Source of the DNA: Gottfriedia solisilvae
GTDB lineage: Bacteria > Bacillota > Bacilli > Bacillales > Bacillaceae_G
Direction: 5' to 3'
DNA: 52,844 nucleotides
Assembly: GCF_002128405.1 (NCBI RefSeq)
Contig: NZ_NETJ01000011.1
Span: forward strand, 1 to 52,844
A model generated the notes under the pieces. That model had not been told where the DNA came from and ran no database searches. It saw only the letters and a program-made list of their open reading frames with translations. A program made the position numbers and the translations under genes. This document shows, piece by piece, positions 10,480-21,001 of this stretch (positions are counted from its first letter, which is position 1; each line of letters begins with the position of its first letter).

Positions 10480-10902
10480 TGTTACTAAGAAAAGTGTTTC
10501 GTGTAAAACTATACATGGAACACTTTTTCTTATTGAGTTATTTTCCTGAAATAATTGTTATTCTATGTAGAATTATGCCTAAAAATTTATGTTAATTAGA
10601 ATAATCCAATATTTTGTAGGTTTTTGGAATCATTCAGTAGCCAGATTGTTAGAATGTGTCATTATATGAGGAAAATGTTACAGATAGATTACAATCATGA
10701 AATTAAAAAGATTGTCTTATTTTGAATAGCGCACTAGAAAAGTCCTTCTATTTCATAGGATTAGCTTAAAAGACCTATTAAAAAATCATTAGAAAATCGT
10801 TAATTTAAGACATTTCTTTTTGTAACGGAATTGTTAACTGTGCGTTAGGTAAGAAATTTTATTGCATGTTAGACTAAATTTCATAAGCGAAGGAGATATA
10901 AA
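10480..10902. other. metG-tatD intergenic region
   Basis: It begins with the metG terminator (10487-10531). The remaining 370 bases are AT-rich without a recognisable gene. TGTAAC at 10821 followed after 16 bases by CGTT at 10843 resembles an ECF-sigma promoter and is weak evidence. CAATC/GATTG makes a loose inverted repeat near 10690. Confidence 0.6.
10487..10531 (+). terminator. metG terminator
   Basis: AAGAAAAGTGTT pairs with AACACTTTTTCTT across a short interior with TGTA/TACA pairing; the T-rich right arm serves as the tail. It starts eight bases after the metG stop. Confidence 0.75.
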
Positions 10903-11673
10903 ATGCTTTTCGATACACATGTACATTTAAATGCAGATCAATACAAGGAAGACCTTGAGGAAGTAATTAAACGATCTCTTGAAGCTGGAGTTGTTCATCA
11001 AGTAGTTGTTGGCTTTGATAGACCAACAATTACAAAGGCTATGGAGTTGGTAGAGGAATACGATTTTCTTTACGCAGCTATTGGCTGGCATCCTGTTGAT
11101 GCTATTGATGCAACTGAAGAAGATTTTGAATGGATTAAAGAGTTATCTAAACATCCAAAAGTAGTAGCAATAGGTGAAACAGGTTTGGATTATTACTGGG
11201 ATAAGTCACCTAAGGAAATTCAACAAGAAGTCTTTCGTAAACAAATTCGACTAGCGAAAGAACTGAAATTACCCATTGTAATACACAATCGAGACGCAAC
11301 TGAAGATATTGTTACAATATTAAAAGAAGAAAATGCATCAGAAGTAGGCGGCATAATGCACTGCTTCGGCGGTAGTGTGGAGACTGCAAAAGAATGTATC
11401 AATATGAACTTCTATATTTCATTAGGAGGACCTGTTACATTTAAAAATGCAAAAAAACCAAAAGAAGTAGCGACTGAGATTCCGTTAGAAAATTTATTAA
11501 TCGAAACGGACTGTCCATACTTAACCCCACACCCGTTTAGAGGAAAAAGAAACGAACCTAGCTATGTATCACTTGTTGCTGAAGAAATTGCGCGTTTAAA
11601 AGACATTCCAGTTGAAGAAGTTCAAAAGAGAACGTTTGAAAATGCGTGTAAAGTTTTTCAGATTAACAAATGA
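10903..11673 (+). CDS. tatD: TatD family metal-dependent hydrolase (YabD)
   Basis: A 256-residue TIM-barrel hydrolase of the TatD family. Metal ligands are visible as DTHVHLN (H6, H8), GETGLDYYW with E92, then IVIHNRD, MHCFGG and ETDCPYLTP. Family members act as DNases, often 3' to 5' exonucleases; the role of this paralogue in Bacillus is not settled. Start ATG 10903 after GAAGGAG. It stands between metG and yabE as in B. subtilis, where it is named yabD. Confidence 0.92.
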   Translation: MLFDTHVHLNADQYKEDLEEVIKRSLEAGVVHQVVVGFDRPTITKAMELVEEYDFLYAAIGWHPVDAIDATEEDFEWIKELSKHPKVVAIGETGLDYYWDKSPKEIQQEVFRKQIRLAKELKLPIVIHNRDATEDIVTILKEENASEVGGIMHCFGGSVETAKECINMNFYISLGGPVTFKNAKKPKEVATEIPLENLLIETDCPYLTPHPFRGKRNEPSYVSLVAEEIARLKDIPVEEVQKRTFENACKVFQINK

Positions 11674-11856
11674 TGTTATGAACTTTAACGAATAGATACC
11701 ATTCGTCACAGTTCACGTATGAAGAGTTGAAGGATTTGTCGAAAAAAAACTCTTCTACTTCTAAATCTAGTAAACATACATTCAGTAGAGTAGAAGCTAG
11801 TTAATAGGTTTGGAGCTAGTCAATCTTTTTTCTCATAGTAAAGGAGGAGTAAAATC

Positions 11857-13065
11857 GTGATAGACGCGAATAGGTTACTTTCTAGACTTGGGAGTAGTAA
11901 AAAACTAGCAGTACAACTTGCAGGAGCTTTAGTTTTCACTGGATCAGTAGGTACAGGAGCATATGAGGGACTTAAAGAACAGGTAACTCTTGAGGTAGAC
12001 GGGAAAGAACAGGTTATTCAAACACATGCAAATACTGTGGCTGAATTATTAAAAGAACAAAATGTAACAATCACAAACCAGGATGAAATGTATCCATCTG
12101 CTAATTCAAAAATAACAGATGATATGGATATCATTATCCAACATGCAAAACCTGTAAAGCTTACGATTAATGGGCAAGAAAAAGTGATTATGACAACTGC
12201 TCAAACTGTCCAAGAATTATTAAGCGAAGAAAAAATTAAAGTAAATCAGGACGATGTAATCATGCCTGCATTAACAACACCATTAGAAGAAAATGAAGAA
12301 ATTACTTATGAAAAAGCTTTTCCTTTAGTACTTAATGATGGTGGAAAACCGAAAAAAGTATTTTCAACTTCGACTACTGTCGCTGACTTTTTAGATAAAC
12401 AAAACATTACTTTAAATGAATATGATCGAGTTGAACCAGCGATTGATGAAACGGTTGAACAAAACGATACAGTTAGAGTAATACGCGTTGAAAAGGTCAA
12501 CGATGTAGTTGAAGAGGAAGTAGATTATAAAGAAAAAGAGAAAAATGATTCTTCAATGTTTAAAGATGAATCAGCAGTTATTACTGAAGGTGTTAAAGGT
12601 CTTGTAAAACGAAACTTCGAAATCATTAAAGAAAATGGTAAGGTAGTTTCTAAAACGATTATCGATGAAGAAATTTTGAAAGAACCCGTTGACCGAGTAG
12701 TAGCTGTAGGTACAAAATCTGTACCAGCTTCTAGTGCATTGGTAAAGTCTAGTGCACCAAAAGTAAAAGGTAAGGTAAAAGAAATGTATGTAGAAGCTAC
12801 AGCATATTCTCCTTATGACGCTGGTATGAGTGGTATTACGGCTACTGGGATTAATATCCGTAAAAATCCAAATACCAAGTTAATTGCAGTTGACCCTGAT
12901 GTTATTCCATTAGGATCAAAAGTATGGGTTGAAGGCTATGGCGTTGCTATTGCTGGAGATACTGGTGGTGCAATTGACGGACGTCGAATTGATATTTTAA
13001 TGCCTACGAAAGACGAGTGTTTTGATTTCGGTCGTCGTACTGTTAAAATTCGTATCCTTGATTGA
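11857..13065 (+). CDS. yabE: YabE-like cell wall protein with DUF348, G5 and 3D domains
   Basis: A 402-residue protein with one hydrophobic N-terminal segment (about residues 19-36), three DUF348 repeats (about 43-82, 99-139 and 155-195), a G5 domain (about 210-290) and a C-terminal 3D domain. The DTGGAIDGRRIDI motif (368-380) carries conserved aspartates of the 3D fold seen in lytic transglycosylases and stationary-phase survival proteins. It is probably an exported, membrane-anchored cell wall hydrolase. Start GTG 11857 after AAGGAGGAG. It ends with a strong terminator at 13230. Confidence 0.92.
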   Translation: MIDANRLLSRLGSSKKLAVQLAGALVFTGSVGTGAYEGLKEQVTLEVDGKEQVIQTHANTVAELLKEQNVTITNQDEMYPSANSKITDDMDIIIQHAKPVKLTINGQEKVIMTTAQTVQELLSEEKIKVNQDDVIMPALTTPLEENEEITYEKAFPLVLNDGGKPKKVFSTSTTVADFLDKQNITLNEYDRVEPAIDETVEQNDTVRVIRVEKVNDVVEEEVDYKEKEKNDSSMFKDESAVITEGVKGLVKRNFEIIKENGKVVSKTIIDEEILKEPVDRVVAVGTKSVPASSALVKSSAPKVKGKVKEMYVEATAYSPYDAGMSGITATGINIRKNPNTKLIAVDPDVIPLGSKVWVEGYGVAIAGDTGGAIDGRRIDILMPTKDECFDFGRRTVKIRILD

Positions 13066-13229
13066 TTATGATTAAAATAGGTTCCCTATTAATAGTCTGG
13101 TTTTAAGGCTTTTTTAGTAGGGTTTCTAGGTAAATAAAACAATTATTAAATAATTTGATGAAAACTATGGATGTTCGATTACTAGAGTGGAAATCAACAA
13201 TCATTTTTAAAATAAATATTGATGATTAG

Positions 13230-13263
13230 AAAAGTAGAAGGATAAGTCCTTCTGCTTTTTTTT
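13230..13263 (+). terminator. yabE terminator
   Basis: AAAGTAGAAGGA pairs with TCCTTCTGCTTT (one wobble) around TAAG, followed by a run of T. It lies about 165 bases after the yabE stop. Confidence 0.8.
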
Positions 13264-13341
13264 ATACTAAATTTAACATGATATGAAGTTTTCTTTTCCT
13301 TATGGTATGATTACATATACTTGAACTGTATGGAGGAACAA

Positions 13342-14771
<1,430 letters not shown>

Positions 14772-14783
14772 GTAGTAGCAGAG

Positions 14784-14823
14784 GACAGTAATCAATGAAT
14801 CCATTGTTTACTGTCTTTTTTTA
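14784..14823 (+). terminator. rsmA terminator
   Basis: GACAGTAA pairs with TTACTGTC, with CAATG/CATTG nested inside, and a run of T follows. It lies 12 bases after the rsmA stop. Confidence 0.88.
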
Positions 14824-14913
14824 GGTCTATCGTCTATTTTTTAAGTTCGTTAGTAATGATTAAGCACATAACACCCCTCCTTAAGGTTCTATTCCTTTTT
14901 AAAACCACTTATC

Positions 14914-14941
14914 ACCCTTTTCTAGGTGGACACATACCCTA
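14914..14941 (+). promoter_or_regulatory. sigma-K promoter for yabG
   Basis: CATACCCTA at 14933-14941 fits the sigma-K -10 consensus CATANNNTA exactly, and AC lies 17 bases upstream at 14914-14915. It is about 50 bases before the yabG start, and B. subtilis yabG is a sigma-K gene. Confidence 0.7.
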
Positions 14942-14992
14942 AAAAAAGAGAGCCAACTCGTGGTGTATTTAAGTCATTTTGGAGGGGAAGGC

Positions 14993-15868
14993 ATGAATAT
15001 TAATGTAGGAGATATCGTTGAGCGAGCATCTTATAAATATGACTTACTTTTTCGAGTAGTGGAGATAAAACAAGACGGAGATGAAGTAACCGCGATTTTA
15101 TATGGTGACGATTTTCGTTTAATTGCTGATGCGCCTTTATCCGACCTGCGAGTAATCATTGAGTCCGAGTATCGCGAAAAAGGTAGAAGATCGTCTGTCC
15201 AAATAGATGAAAATTATAAGTTATTTAAAAGAGAGGCATTAGAGCAAAAAGAGAAACGTAAATTTGAAGCCACAAATGGATTTCGTACCGAAGTAAATTT
15301 GTTTCAAATACCTGGAAGAGTACTGCACATTGATGGAGATCCACTTTACTTAAAGAAATGTATTGAGATGTACAACAAAATGGGTGTACCTGTAGAAGGA
15401 ATCTATTGTAAAGAAAGAGAGCTTCCTTCAAAAATTGGTTATTATTTAGATCATTATCGTCCTGATATATTGGTTATTACAGGTCATGATGCGTATACAA
15501 AAGCAAAAGGTCTTGTGACAGATATAGAGGCATATCGACATTCTAAGTTTTTTGTCGAAGCAGTGAAGGAAGCAAGAAAGAAGGTTCCTTCATTGGATCA
15601 CTTGGTCATTTTTGCTGGAGCATGTCAGTCACACTTTGAGGCAATTATAAGAGCAGGTGCAAATTTCGCTAGTTCCCCAACAAGGGTCAATATTCATGCT
15701 TTAGATCCAGTTTATGTGGTAGGGAAAATAAGCTTTACTTCTTTTATGGACCGAGTAAATGTATATGATGTCGTACAAAATACAATCACAGGTGAAAAAG
15801 GACTTGGTGGTATAGAGACCAAAGGGATTTTAAGGACCGGATTACCTTTTCAATCGATGGAAGAATAA
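14993..15868 (+). CDS. yabG: sporulation-specific protease YabG
   Basis: YabG is made late in the mother cell and trims several spore coat proteins. This 291-residue protein covers the whole family: an N-terminal segment beginning MNINVGDIVERASYKYD, and conserved blocks around ILVITGHDAY and LVIFAGACQSHFEA; the histidine and cysteine there are candidates for active-site residues. The frame is open from 14960, but GGAGGGG at 14981 places the start at ATG 14993. It is monocistronic, with a sigma-K promoter ahead and a terminator behind. Confidence 0.93.
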   Translation: MNINVGDIVERASYKYDLLFRVVEIKQDGDEVTAILYGDDFRLIADAPLSDLRVIIESEYREKGRRSSVQIDENYKLFKREALEQKEKRKFEATNGFRTEVNLFQIPGRVLHIDGDPLYLKKCIEMYNKMGVPVEGIYCKERELPSKIGYYLDHYRPDILVITGHDAYTKAKGLVTDIEAYRHSKFFVEAVKEARKKVPSLDHLVIFAGACQSHFEAIIRAGANFASSPTRVNIHALDPVYVVGKISFTSFMDRVNVYDVVQNTITGEKGLGGIETKGILRTGLPFQSMEE

Positions 15869-15873
15869 TAAGA

Positions 15874-15922
15874 AGGATTTTCTACTTAAACGAAACAGTT
15901 CGTTTGTAGAAAATCTTTTTTT
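15874..15922 (+). terminator. yabG terminator
   Basis: GATTTTCTAC and AAACGAA pair with TTCGTTT and GTAGAAAATC around a four-base loop, followed by seven T. Confidence 0.9.
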
Positions 15923-15982
15923 ATTTCCATACATAAAATTACGGATTCTAACAAATAATATGGTGGTGAAGAAAATTTTTTA

Positions 15983-16012
15983 TTGACATGTATCCTGTCT
16001 CGTTGGTATAAT
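15983..16012 (+). promoter_or_regulatory. veg promoter, upstream copy
   Basis: TTGACA (15983-15988) and TATAAT (16007-16012) with an 18-base spacer; both hexamers match the sigma-A consensus perfectly. Confidence 0.85.
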
Positions 16013-16023
16013 TTTATGTTTTG

Positions 16024-16052
16024 TTGACTTATTTTACATAAGATGGTATACT
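16024..16052 (+). promoter_or_regulatory. veg promoter, downstream copy
   Basis: TTGACT (16024-16029) and TATACT (16047-16052) with a 17-base spacer. It lies just after the upstream promoter, so veg has a tandem pair, matching its known strong expression in B. subtilis. Confidence 0.8.
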
Positions 16053-16074
16053 TGTCAGAGTGAGGTGGTATGAA

Positions 16075-16344
16075 ATGGCAAAAAAATTATCTGAAATAAA
16101 GGATACTTTAGATAGTCATGTTGGACAACGACTTACATTAAAGGCAAACAGCGGACGCAGAAAAACTGTAGAAAGATCCGGTGTATTAGCAGAAACATAT
16201 CCATCCATATTTGTAGTACAACTAGATCAAGAAGAGAACGCATTTGAACGCTTATCTTTCAGTTATGCAGATATTTTAACAGAAACAGTTGAATTGTTTT
16301 TCTGTGATGACCATACAAGTGGACTAATGGCGAACGGACAGTAG
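16075..16344 (+). CDS. veg: Veg protein
   Basis: An 89-residue protein that starts [10 protein letters not shown] and carries the conserved [15 protein letters not shown] block typical of Veg. In B. subtilis, Veg is very highly expressed and promotes biofilm matrix production, reportedly by opposing SinR-type repression. The frame opens at 16060, but GAGGTGG lies just before ATG 16075 and the family N terminus agrees. Two near-consensus sigma-A promoters precede it, and its stop codon is inside the terminator stem. Confidence 0.94.
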   Translation: MAKKLSEIKDTLDSHVGQRLTLKANSGRRKTVERSGVLAETYPSIFVVQLDQEENAFERLSFSYADILTETVELFFCDDHTSGLMANGQ

Positions 16345-16369
16345 ACTATCTACTGTCTCTTTTCTTTTT
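16337..16369 (+). terminator. veg terminator overlapping the stop codon
   Basis: GACAGTAG pairs with CTACTGTC around a five-base loop, followed by a T-rich tract. The left arm includes the veg TAG stop. Confidence 0.85.
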
Positions 16370-16457
16370 ATGACTAATGAAATAAAAAAATTTACATATA
16401 CTAACCCTGTCGAAGTTGAAAAGGGGGTTGCTTTTTTTGGGAAGAAGAAGAGGAATT

Positions 16458-16616
16458 ATGTCAGAGAAGTTTAAAGAAGAGCTTGCAAAAGATTTGGGGT
16501 TCTATGACGTTGTTCAAAAAGAAGGCTGGGGAGGCATCCGAGCGAAGGATGCCGGCAACATGGTTAAAAGAGCAATCCAATTAGCTGAGTTACAATTATC
16601 AAATAAGCAACAGTAA
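16458..16616 (+). CDS. sspF: small acid-soluble spore protein SspF
   Basis: A 52-residue SASP of the SspF branch of the alpha/beta family. Such proteins coat and protect spore DNA and are degraded at germination. The [19 protein letters not shown] segment (about residues 21-39) is the signature. The frame is open from 16416, but AGAGGA ahead of ATG 16458 and the family length set the start. Forespore sigma-G control is expected; TATACTA at 16397 resembles part of a -10, but I could not place a matching -35. Confidence 0.92.
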   Translation: MSEKFKEELAKDLGFYDVVQKEGWGGIRAKDAGNMVKRAIQLAELQLSNKQQ

Positions 16617-16633
16617 TGAATATTCACTTCGAT

Positions 16634-16662
16634 AAAACCGAAGCTATTTGCTTCGGTTTTTT
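16634..16662 (+). terminator. sspF terminator
   Basis: AAACCGAAGC pairs perfectly with GCTTCGGTTT around TATTT, followed by T. Confidence 0.92.
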
Positions 16663-16780
16663 GTGCCCTTTCGTATCAGAAAAAGAAGGGGTAAATGGTA
16701 CTTTCATAATGGTAGATTTTTCTTATGAGTTAATTATGATACAATAGCAAAAAAGTAGTGTTCATAAGAAGGTGAAAATA

Positions 16781-17650
16781 ATGAAGTTAATGGTAAAAGC
16801 TCCAGCAAAAATAAACCTTTCATTAGATGTTGTTGGTAAAAGAGACGACGGATATCATGATGTAAAAATGATTATGACGACAATTGATTTAGCTGATCGA
16901 ATCGAGTTAGAGCTACTTCAAGAAGATAAGATTGTTGTTACATCACATAATCGATATGTGCCTGATGATCAACGTAATTTAGCGTACCAGGCAGCGGTAA
17001 TATTGAAAGAGATGTTCGGAATTAAGCAAGGAGCTCATATTTTTATTACAAAAAACATTCCTGTTGCTGCTGGTTTAGCAGGAGGAAGCTCAGATGCTGC
17101 AGCAGTATTAAGAGGATTAAATAAACTTTGGAATCTCAATTGCTCACTAGATGAATTAGCCGAAATTGGTTCGAAAATCGGATCGGATGTATCTTTTTGT
17201 GTTTATGGTGGAACCGCAATTGCAACTGGACGTGGTGAAAAGATCCAACATATTGATACACCACCACCGTGTTGGGTGATTTTAGCAAAACCGGCTCAAG
17301 GTGTGTCTACTGCAACAGTTTATCAAAAGTTAAAACTAGATGATGTGAAGCATCCAGACGTAGATAAAATGGTTCAAGCTATATCTGAAAAAGACTATGA
17401 CGAAATTTGTGATTCTTTAGGTAATGTACTAGAATCAGTTACATTACAATTACATCCGGAAGTCGCAATGATTAAAGAACAAATGAAAAGGTTCGGTGCA
17501 GATGCAGTCCTAATGAGCGGTAGTGGTCCAACTGTATTCGGATTGGTTAGACATGATTCAAGAATGAATCGGGTTTACAATGGATTAAAAGGATTTTGTG
17601 ACCAGGTTTATGCAGTTCGTATGTTAGGTGAACGTGAAAAACTTGATTAA
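16781..17650 (+). CDS. ispE: 4-diphosphocytidyl-2-C-methyl-D-erythritol kinase
   Basis: A GHMP kinase that phosphorylates CDP-methylerythritol in the MEP route to isoprenoids. The 289-residue protein has [12 protein letters not shown] at the start, the ATP loop [15 protein letters not shown] (94-108) and a C-terminal [10 protein letters not shown] block. GTG 16772 is in frame, but GAAGGTG is itself the ribosome binding site, so ATG 16781 is preferred. An extended -10 (TG-A-TACAAT, 16737-16745) precedes it. A large palindrome separates it from purR. Confidence 0.94.
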   Translation: MKLMVKAPAKINLSLDVVGKRDDGYHDVKMIMTTIDLADRIELELLQEDKIVVTSHNRYVPDDQRNLAYQAAVILKEMFGIKQGAHIFITKNIPVAAGLAGGSSDAAAVLRGLNKLWNLNCSLDELAEIGSKIGSDVSFCVYGGTAIATGRGEKIQHIDTPPPCWVILAKPAQGVSTATVYQKLKLDDVKHPDVDKMVQAISEKDYDEICDSLGNVLESVTLQLHPEVAMIKEQMKRFGADAVLMSGSGPTVFGLVRHDSRMNRVYNGLKGFCDQVYAVRMLGEREKLD

Positions 17651-17651
17651 A

Positions 17652-17688
17652 TACGAATATTATTATAAAATTTTTATAAAATATTCGT
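17652..17688. promoter_or_regulatory. AT-rich palindrome upstream of purR, possible operator
   Basis: ACGAATAT and TTATAAAA on the left face TTTTATAA and ATATTCGT on the right with a single bulge. The CGAA/TTCG ends resemble half sites of a PurBox, but the distance between their centres (about 31 bases) differs from the roughly 16 bases usual in B. subtilis. It could also act as a weak hairpin terminator of ispE. Confidence 0.4.
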
Positions 17689-17703
17689 GATTTGAGGTGC
17701 TCC

Positions 17704-18540
17704 ATGAAAATTAGAAGAAGCTCTCGTCTTGTAGGTATGACCCATTACTTATTACATCACCCACAACAGTTAGTATCATTGACATTTTTTGCTGAACTAT
17801 ATGCCTCTGCTAAATCTTCTGTCAGTGAAGACTTGGGTATTATAAAGCAAACGTTTGAACAGCAAGGTATTGGAACACTCGTGACGGTTCCAGGAGCGGC
17901 TGGTGGAGTTAAATATATTCCTAGTATTAGTATTCAAGAAGTAAATACGACAATAGAAGAACTTTGTAGCTTAATTCAAACCCCAGACAGATTGTTACCC
18001 GGTGGATACCTTTATATGACAGATATACTGAGTAATCCAAACTATGTAAATAGTGTTGGCCGTATGTTTGCTTCAATATTTGGTGACAAAAAAGTAGATT
18101 TAGTTATGACGGTTGCTACAAAAGGTATTCCTTTAGCATACGCAGTTGCTAATTACTTAAATGTCCCTGTAGTTATTGTTCGTCATGACAATAAAGTAAC
18201 TGAGGGTTCAACGGTTAGTATCAATTATGTTTCAGGTTCTACAAAACGTATTCAAACGATGACTTTGGCGAAACGAAGTATTGAAACTGGTTCAAATGTA
18301 TTAATCATTGATGATTTTATGAAAGCTGGCGGCACAATTACTGGAATGAAGAATTTATTGAAGGAATTCCAAGCTAATGTTGCAGGGATTGGCGTTTTAG
18401 TAGAAGCGGTTAATATTGAAGAGAGATTGGTTGAAGATTACATATCACTTGTGAAATTATCAGAAGTGAATGAAAGAGAACAACTAATACGTGTAGAAAA
18501 AGGCAATTTCCTTGAAGAATCATTTATGAAATCAGAATAG
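17704..18540 (+). CDS. purR: purine operon repressor PurR
   Basis: Represses purine synthesis and transport genes; PRPP relieves repression. The 278-residue protein has an N-terminal winged helix (about 1-73, starting MKIRRSSRLVGM) and a C-terminal phosphoribosyltransferase-like domain with the PRPP motif LIIDDFMKAGGTI beginning about residue 200. The frame opens at 17692, but GAGGTG lies just before ATG 17704. It stands ahead of ridA as in B. subtilis, and prs, which makes its effector PRPP, is 2.5 kb away. Confidence 0.95.
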   Translation: MKIRRSSRLVGMTHYLLHHPQQLVSLTFFAELYASAKSSVSEDLGIIKQTFEQQGIGTLVTVPGAAGGVKYIPSISIQEVNTTIEELCSLIQTPDRLLPGGYLYMTDILSNPNYVNSVGRMFASIFGDKKVDLVMTVATKGIPLAYAVANYLNVPVVIVRHDNKVTEGSTVSINYVSGSTKRIQTMTLAKRSIETGSNVLIIDDFMKAGGTITGMKNLLKEFQANVAGIGVLVEAVNIEERLVEDYISLVKLSEVNEREQLIRVEKGNFLEESFMKSE

Positions 18541-18591
18541 TAACTCGAGCAATCGAGCTATTTGTCATAATATTAGAAGGGAAGAGAGAAC

Positions 18592-18963
18592 ATGCAAATT
18601 ATTCATACTGATCATGCCCCAAAGGCTATTGGCCCATATTCACAAGCTTTGATAGCTAATGGTTTATTGTACACTTCTGGACAAATTCCATTACGTGTTG
18701 ATGGGACAATTGTTGAAGGCGGAATTGAAGAACAAACAAAACAAGTTTTTGCGAATTTAAAGGCGGTACTTGAAGAAGCTGGTACTAATTTATCAAAAGT
18801 AGTAAAAACAACTGTATTTTTAAAAGACTTAACAACTTTTACGGATTTCAATGGTGTTTATGAAGAATACTTTAACGAACATAAGCCTGCAAGAAGCTGT
18901 GTTGAGGTAGCAAGATTACCAAAAGATGTGCTTGTTGAGATAGAATGTATAGCAATTGTGTAA
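18592..18963 (+). CDS. ridA: RidA family 2-iminobutanoate/2-iminopropanoate deaminase (YabJ)
   Basis: A 123-residue trimeric RidA/YjgF protein that hydrolyses reactive enamines and imines produced by PLP enzymes. The characteristic GPYSQA near the start, SGQIP, and [23 protein letters not shown] at the C terminus, whose arginine (about residue 104) binds the carboxylate, are all present. Start ATG 18592, with GAAGGGAAG further upstream. It follows purR by 51 bases and ends in a terminator. Confidence 0.94.
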   Translation: MQIIHTDHAPKAIGPYSQALIANGLLYTSGQIPLRVDGTIVEGGIEEQTKQVFANLKAVLEEAGTNLSKVVKTTVFLKDLTTFTDFNGVYEEYFNEHKPARSCVEVARLPKDVLVEIECIAIV

Positions 18964-18992
18964 AACCTGAAACTTTTTCAGGTTTTTTTTTA
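18963..18992 (+). terminator. ridA terminator
   Basis: AACCTGAAA pairs with TTTCAGGTT across CTT, followed by a long T run, immediately after the ridA stop. Confidence 0.9.
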
Positions 18993-19112
18993 TATTTTTT
19001 TCTAAATTCCTAAATTTTACATAAAAAATTCCGATAAATTACTTGAGGCCTCTTATTTAACAAATATTTTTAAAAAATCTAAAAATTTATTACATAAAAA
19101 ATTTTCCAAAAA

Positions 19113-19141
19113 GAAGGAAATTTTTGATAACTGTTGAAACT
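19113..19141 (+). promoter_or_regulatory. sigma-H promoter for spoVG
   Basis: GAAGGAAAT at 19113-19121 fits the sigma-H -35 consensus RnAGGAwWW fully. Eleven bases later, GTTGAAACT at 19133-19141 matches RnnGAATWW at most positions. B. subtilis spoVG is a classic sigma-H gene. Confidence 0.65.
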
Positions 19142-19180
19142 AACTAGTATTGCTTAAAGATGATAAAGGTGGTGAACAAG

Positions 19181-19471
19181 ATGGAAGTGACAGACGTAAG
19201 ACTACGCCGCGTAAATACGGAAGGTCGTATGAGAGCAATCGCATCAATCACACTAGATCATGAATTTGTCGTTCATGATATTCGAGTTATTGATGGTAAT
19301 AACGGTTTATTTGTAGCGATGCCAAGTAAACGTACTCCAGATGGAGAATTCCGTGATATCGCTCATCCGATCAACTCTTCAACTCGTAGCAAAATACAAG
19401 ATTCTGTATTAGCTGAATATCACCGTGTAGGTGAGTTAGAAGAAGACTTTGAAGAAGCAGGTGCTTCTTAA
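19181..19471 (+). CDS. spoVG: SpoVG, RNA-binding regulator
   Basis: A 96-residue SpoVG protein beginning [11 protein letters not shown]. It affects septation and cortex formation during sporulation and binds nucleic acid in several Firmicutes. The blocks [20 protein letters not shown] and REDIAHPI-like [10 protein letters not shown] are the family hallmarks; an acidic tail follows. The frame opens at 19160, but AAAGGTGGTG lies at 19167-19176 and the family N terminus fits ATG 19181. A sigma-H-like promoter precedes it and a terminator follows. Confidence 0.96.
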   Translation: MEVTDVRLRRVNTEGRMRAIASITLDHEFVVHDIRVIDGNNGLFVAMPSKRTPDGEFRDIAHPINSSTRSKIQDSVLAEYHRVGELEEDFEEAGAS

Positions 19472-19482
19472 AAATATGACTA

Positions 19483-19518
19483 AAAAGAACCCGTTAATGT
19501 ATAATGGGTTCTTTTTTT
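19483..19518 (+). terminator. spoVG terminator
   Basis: AAAAGAACCCGTTA faces TAATGGGTTCTTTT across ATGTA with a T tail. A TATAAT at 19523-19528 right after it might belong to a glmU promoter with a poor -35. Confidence 0.9.
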
Positions 19519-19603
19519 ATGGTATAATAACATGAATGTATATCGTTAAAAAATGTTAATAATTACATTTTAATTTATGTATATAGATTGATGGAGGACG
19601 AAA

Positions 19604-20962
19604 ATGTCAAATAAATATGCGATTGTTCTAGCGGCAGGTAAAGGTACTAGAATGAAATCAAAATTATATAAAGTACTTCATCCTGTATGTGGTAAACCAA
19701 TGGTACAACATGTTGTAGATCATGTAAAATCAGTAGGCGTACAAAATGTTGTCACTGTAGTTGGTCACGGTGCTGAATTAGTGAAAACACAATTAGGTGA
19801 AAATAGTGAATACGCTCTACAGGCTGATCAGTTAGGAACTGCTCATGCAGTTATTCAAGCGGCGCCACTTTTAAAGGATAAAGAGGGAACAACTTTAGTA
19901 ATTTGTGGGGATACACCACTAATTACACCAGAAACAATACAAGCACTTTTTGAAGAACATGAAAGATTAAAGGCAAAAGCTACCATTTTAACTGCTCACC
20001 TTGAGGATTCGACAGGTTATGGTAGAATAATTAGGAGCAATGATGGATCAGTACAAAAAATTGTTGAACACAAGGATGCATCTCCTGAAGAGTTAACGGT
20101 TCAAGAAATTAATACTGGAACATATTGCTTTGACAATAAAGCATTATTCGAAGCATTAAACGCAGTTAATAATGATAACTCACAAGGTGAATACTATTTA
20201 CCAGACGTTATTGAAATATTAAAAGAACAAAATCAAATCGTAGCAGCATACAAAACACCAAATTTCGATGAAACATTAGGTGTAAATGATAGATATGCAT
20301 TATCAATGGCTGAAACATTAATGCGTAAAGTTATTAATAAGAAACATATGCTAAATGGTGTTACAATCATTGACCCAGCAAGTACTTATATTTCTGCTGA
20401 TACAGTAATTGGTGAAGACACAATTATTTATCCTAGCACAATGATTTATGGAAATAGTATAATTGGTTCTGATTGTGTTATTGGACCAAATACTGAAATA
20501 ATCGATAGTGAAATCGGTAATAAAACAAGTATTAAACAATCAGTTGTACACGAAAGCAAAATTGGTGACTCAACAACAGTTGGACCATTTGCCCATATTC
20601 GTCCAGCTACAACATTAGGTAATGAAGTTCGTATTGGTAACTTCGTAGAAACGAAAAAAGTTACATTTGGTAATGGCAGTAAAGCGTCTCACTTAAGCTA
20701 TATTGGTGATGCAGAAGTTGGCCAAGGTGTTAATCTTGGTTGTGGTTCAATTACTGTTAATTACGATGGAAAAAATAAGTTTAAAACAATTATTGAAGAT
20801 AATGTCTTTGTTGGTTGTAACTCTAACTTAATTGCACCTGTAACTGTGAAAAAAGGTTCATATATTGCGGCTGGCTCAACAATTACTGATGAGGTTCCAG
20901 AAGATTCACTTGCAATCGCAAGAGCAAGGCAAGTGAACAAAGAAGGATACTATAAAAATTAA
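19604..20962 (+). CDS. glmU: bifunctional GlmU: GlcN-1-P acetyltransferase / GlcNAc-1-P uridyltransferase
   Basis: Makes UDP-GlcNAc, the precursor for peptidoglycan and teichoic acid linkage. The 452-residue protein has the N-terminal nucleotidyltransferase motif [11 protein letters not shown] (9-19) and CGDTPL near residue 103, then a left-handed beta helix from about residue 250 with isoleucine-rich hexapeptide repeats. [16 protein letters not shown] is in the acetyltransferase active site. Start ATG 19604 after TGGAGGA. It lies 39 bases ahead of prs, an arrangement conserved in Bacilli. Confidence 0.96.
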   Translation: MSNKYAIVLAAGKGTRMKSKLYKVLHPVCGKPMVQHVVDHVKSVGVQNVVTVVGHGAELVKTQLGENSEYALQADQLGTAHAVIQAAPLLKDKEGTTLVICGDTPLITPETIQALFEEHERLKAKATILTAHLEDSTGYGRIIRSNDGSVQKIVEHKDASPEELTVQEINTGTYCFDNKALFEALNAVNNDNSQGEYYLPDVIEILKEQNQIVAAYKTPNFDETLGVNDRYALSMAETLMRKVINKKHMLNGVTIIDPASTYISADTVIGEDTIIYPSTMIYGNSIIGSDCVIGPNTEIIDSEIGNKTSIKQSVVHESKIGDSTTVGPFAHIRPATTLGNEVRIGNFVETKKVTFGNGSKASHLSYIGDAEVGQGVNLGCGSITVNYDGKNKFKTIIEDNVFVGCNSNLIAPVTVKKGSYIAAGSTITDEVPEDSLAIARARQVNKEGYYKN

Positions 20963-21001
20963 TTATAGATAAAAAGAAAAAAAGCGGAGGGTACACGAAA
21001 C

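Noticed and set aside
16380-16410. Sigma-G promoter for sspF
   Set aside because: TATACTA is suggestive of a -10, but no -35 of the GHATR type stands at the right distance.
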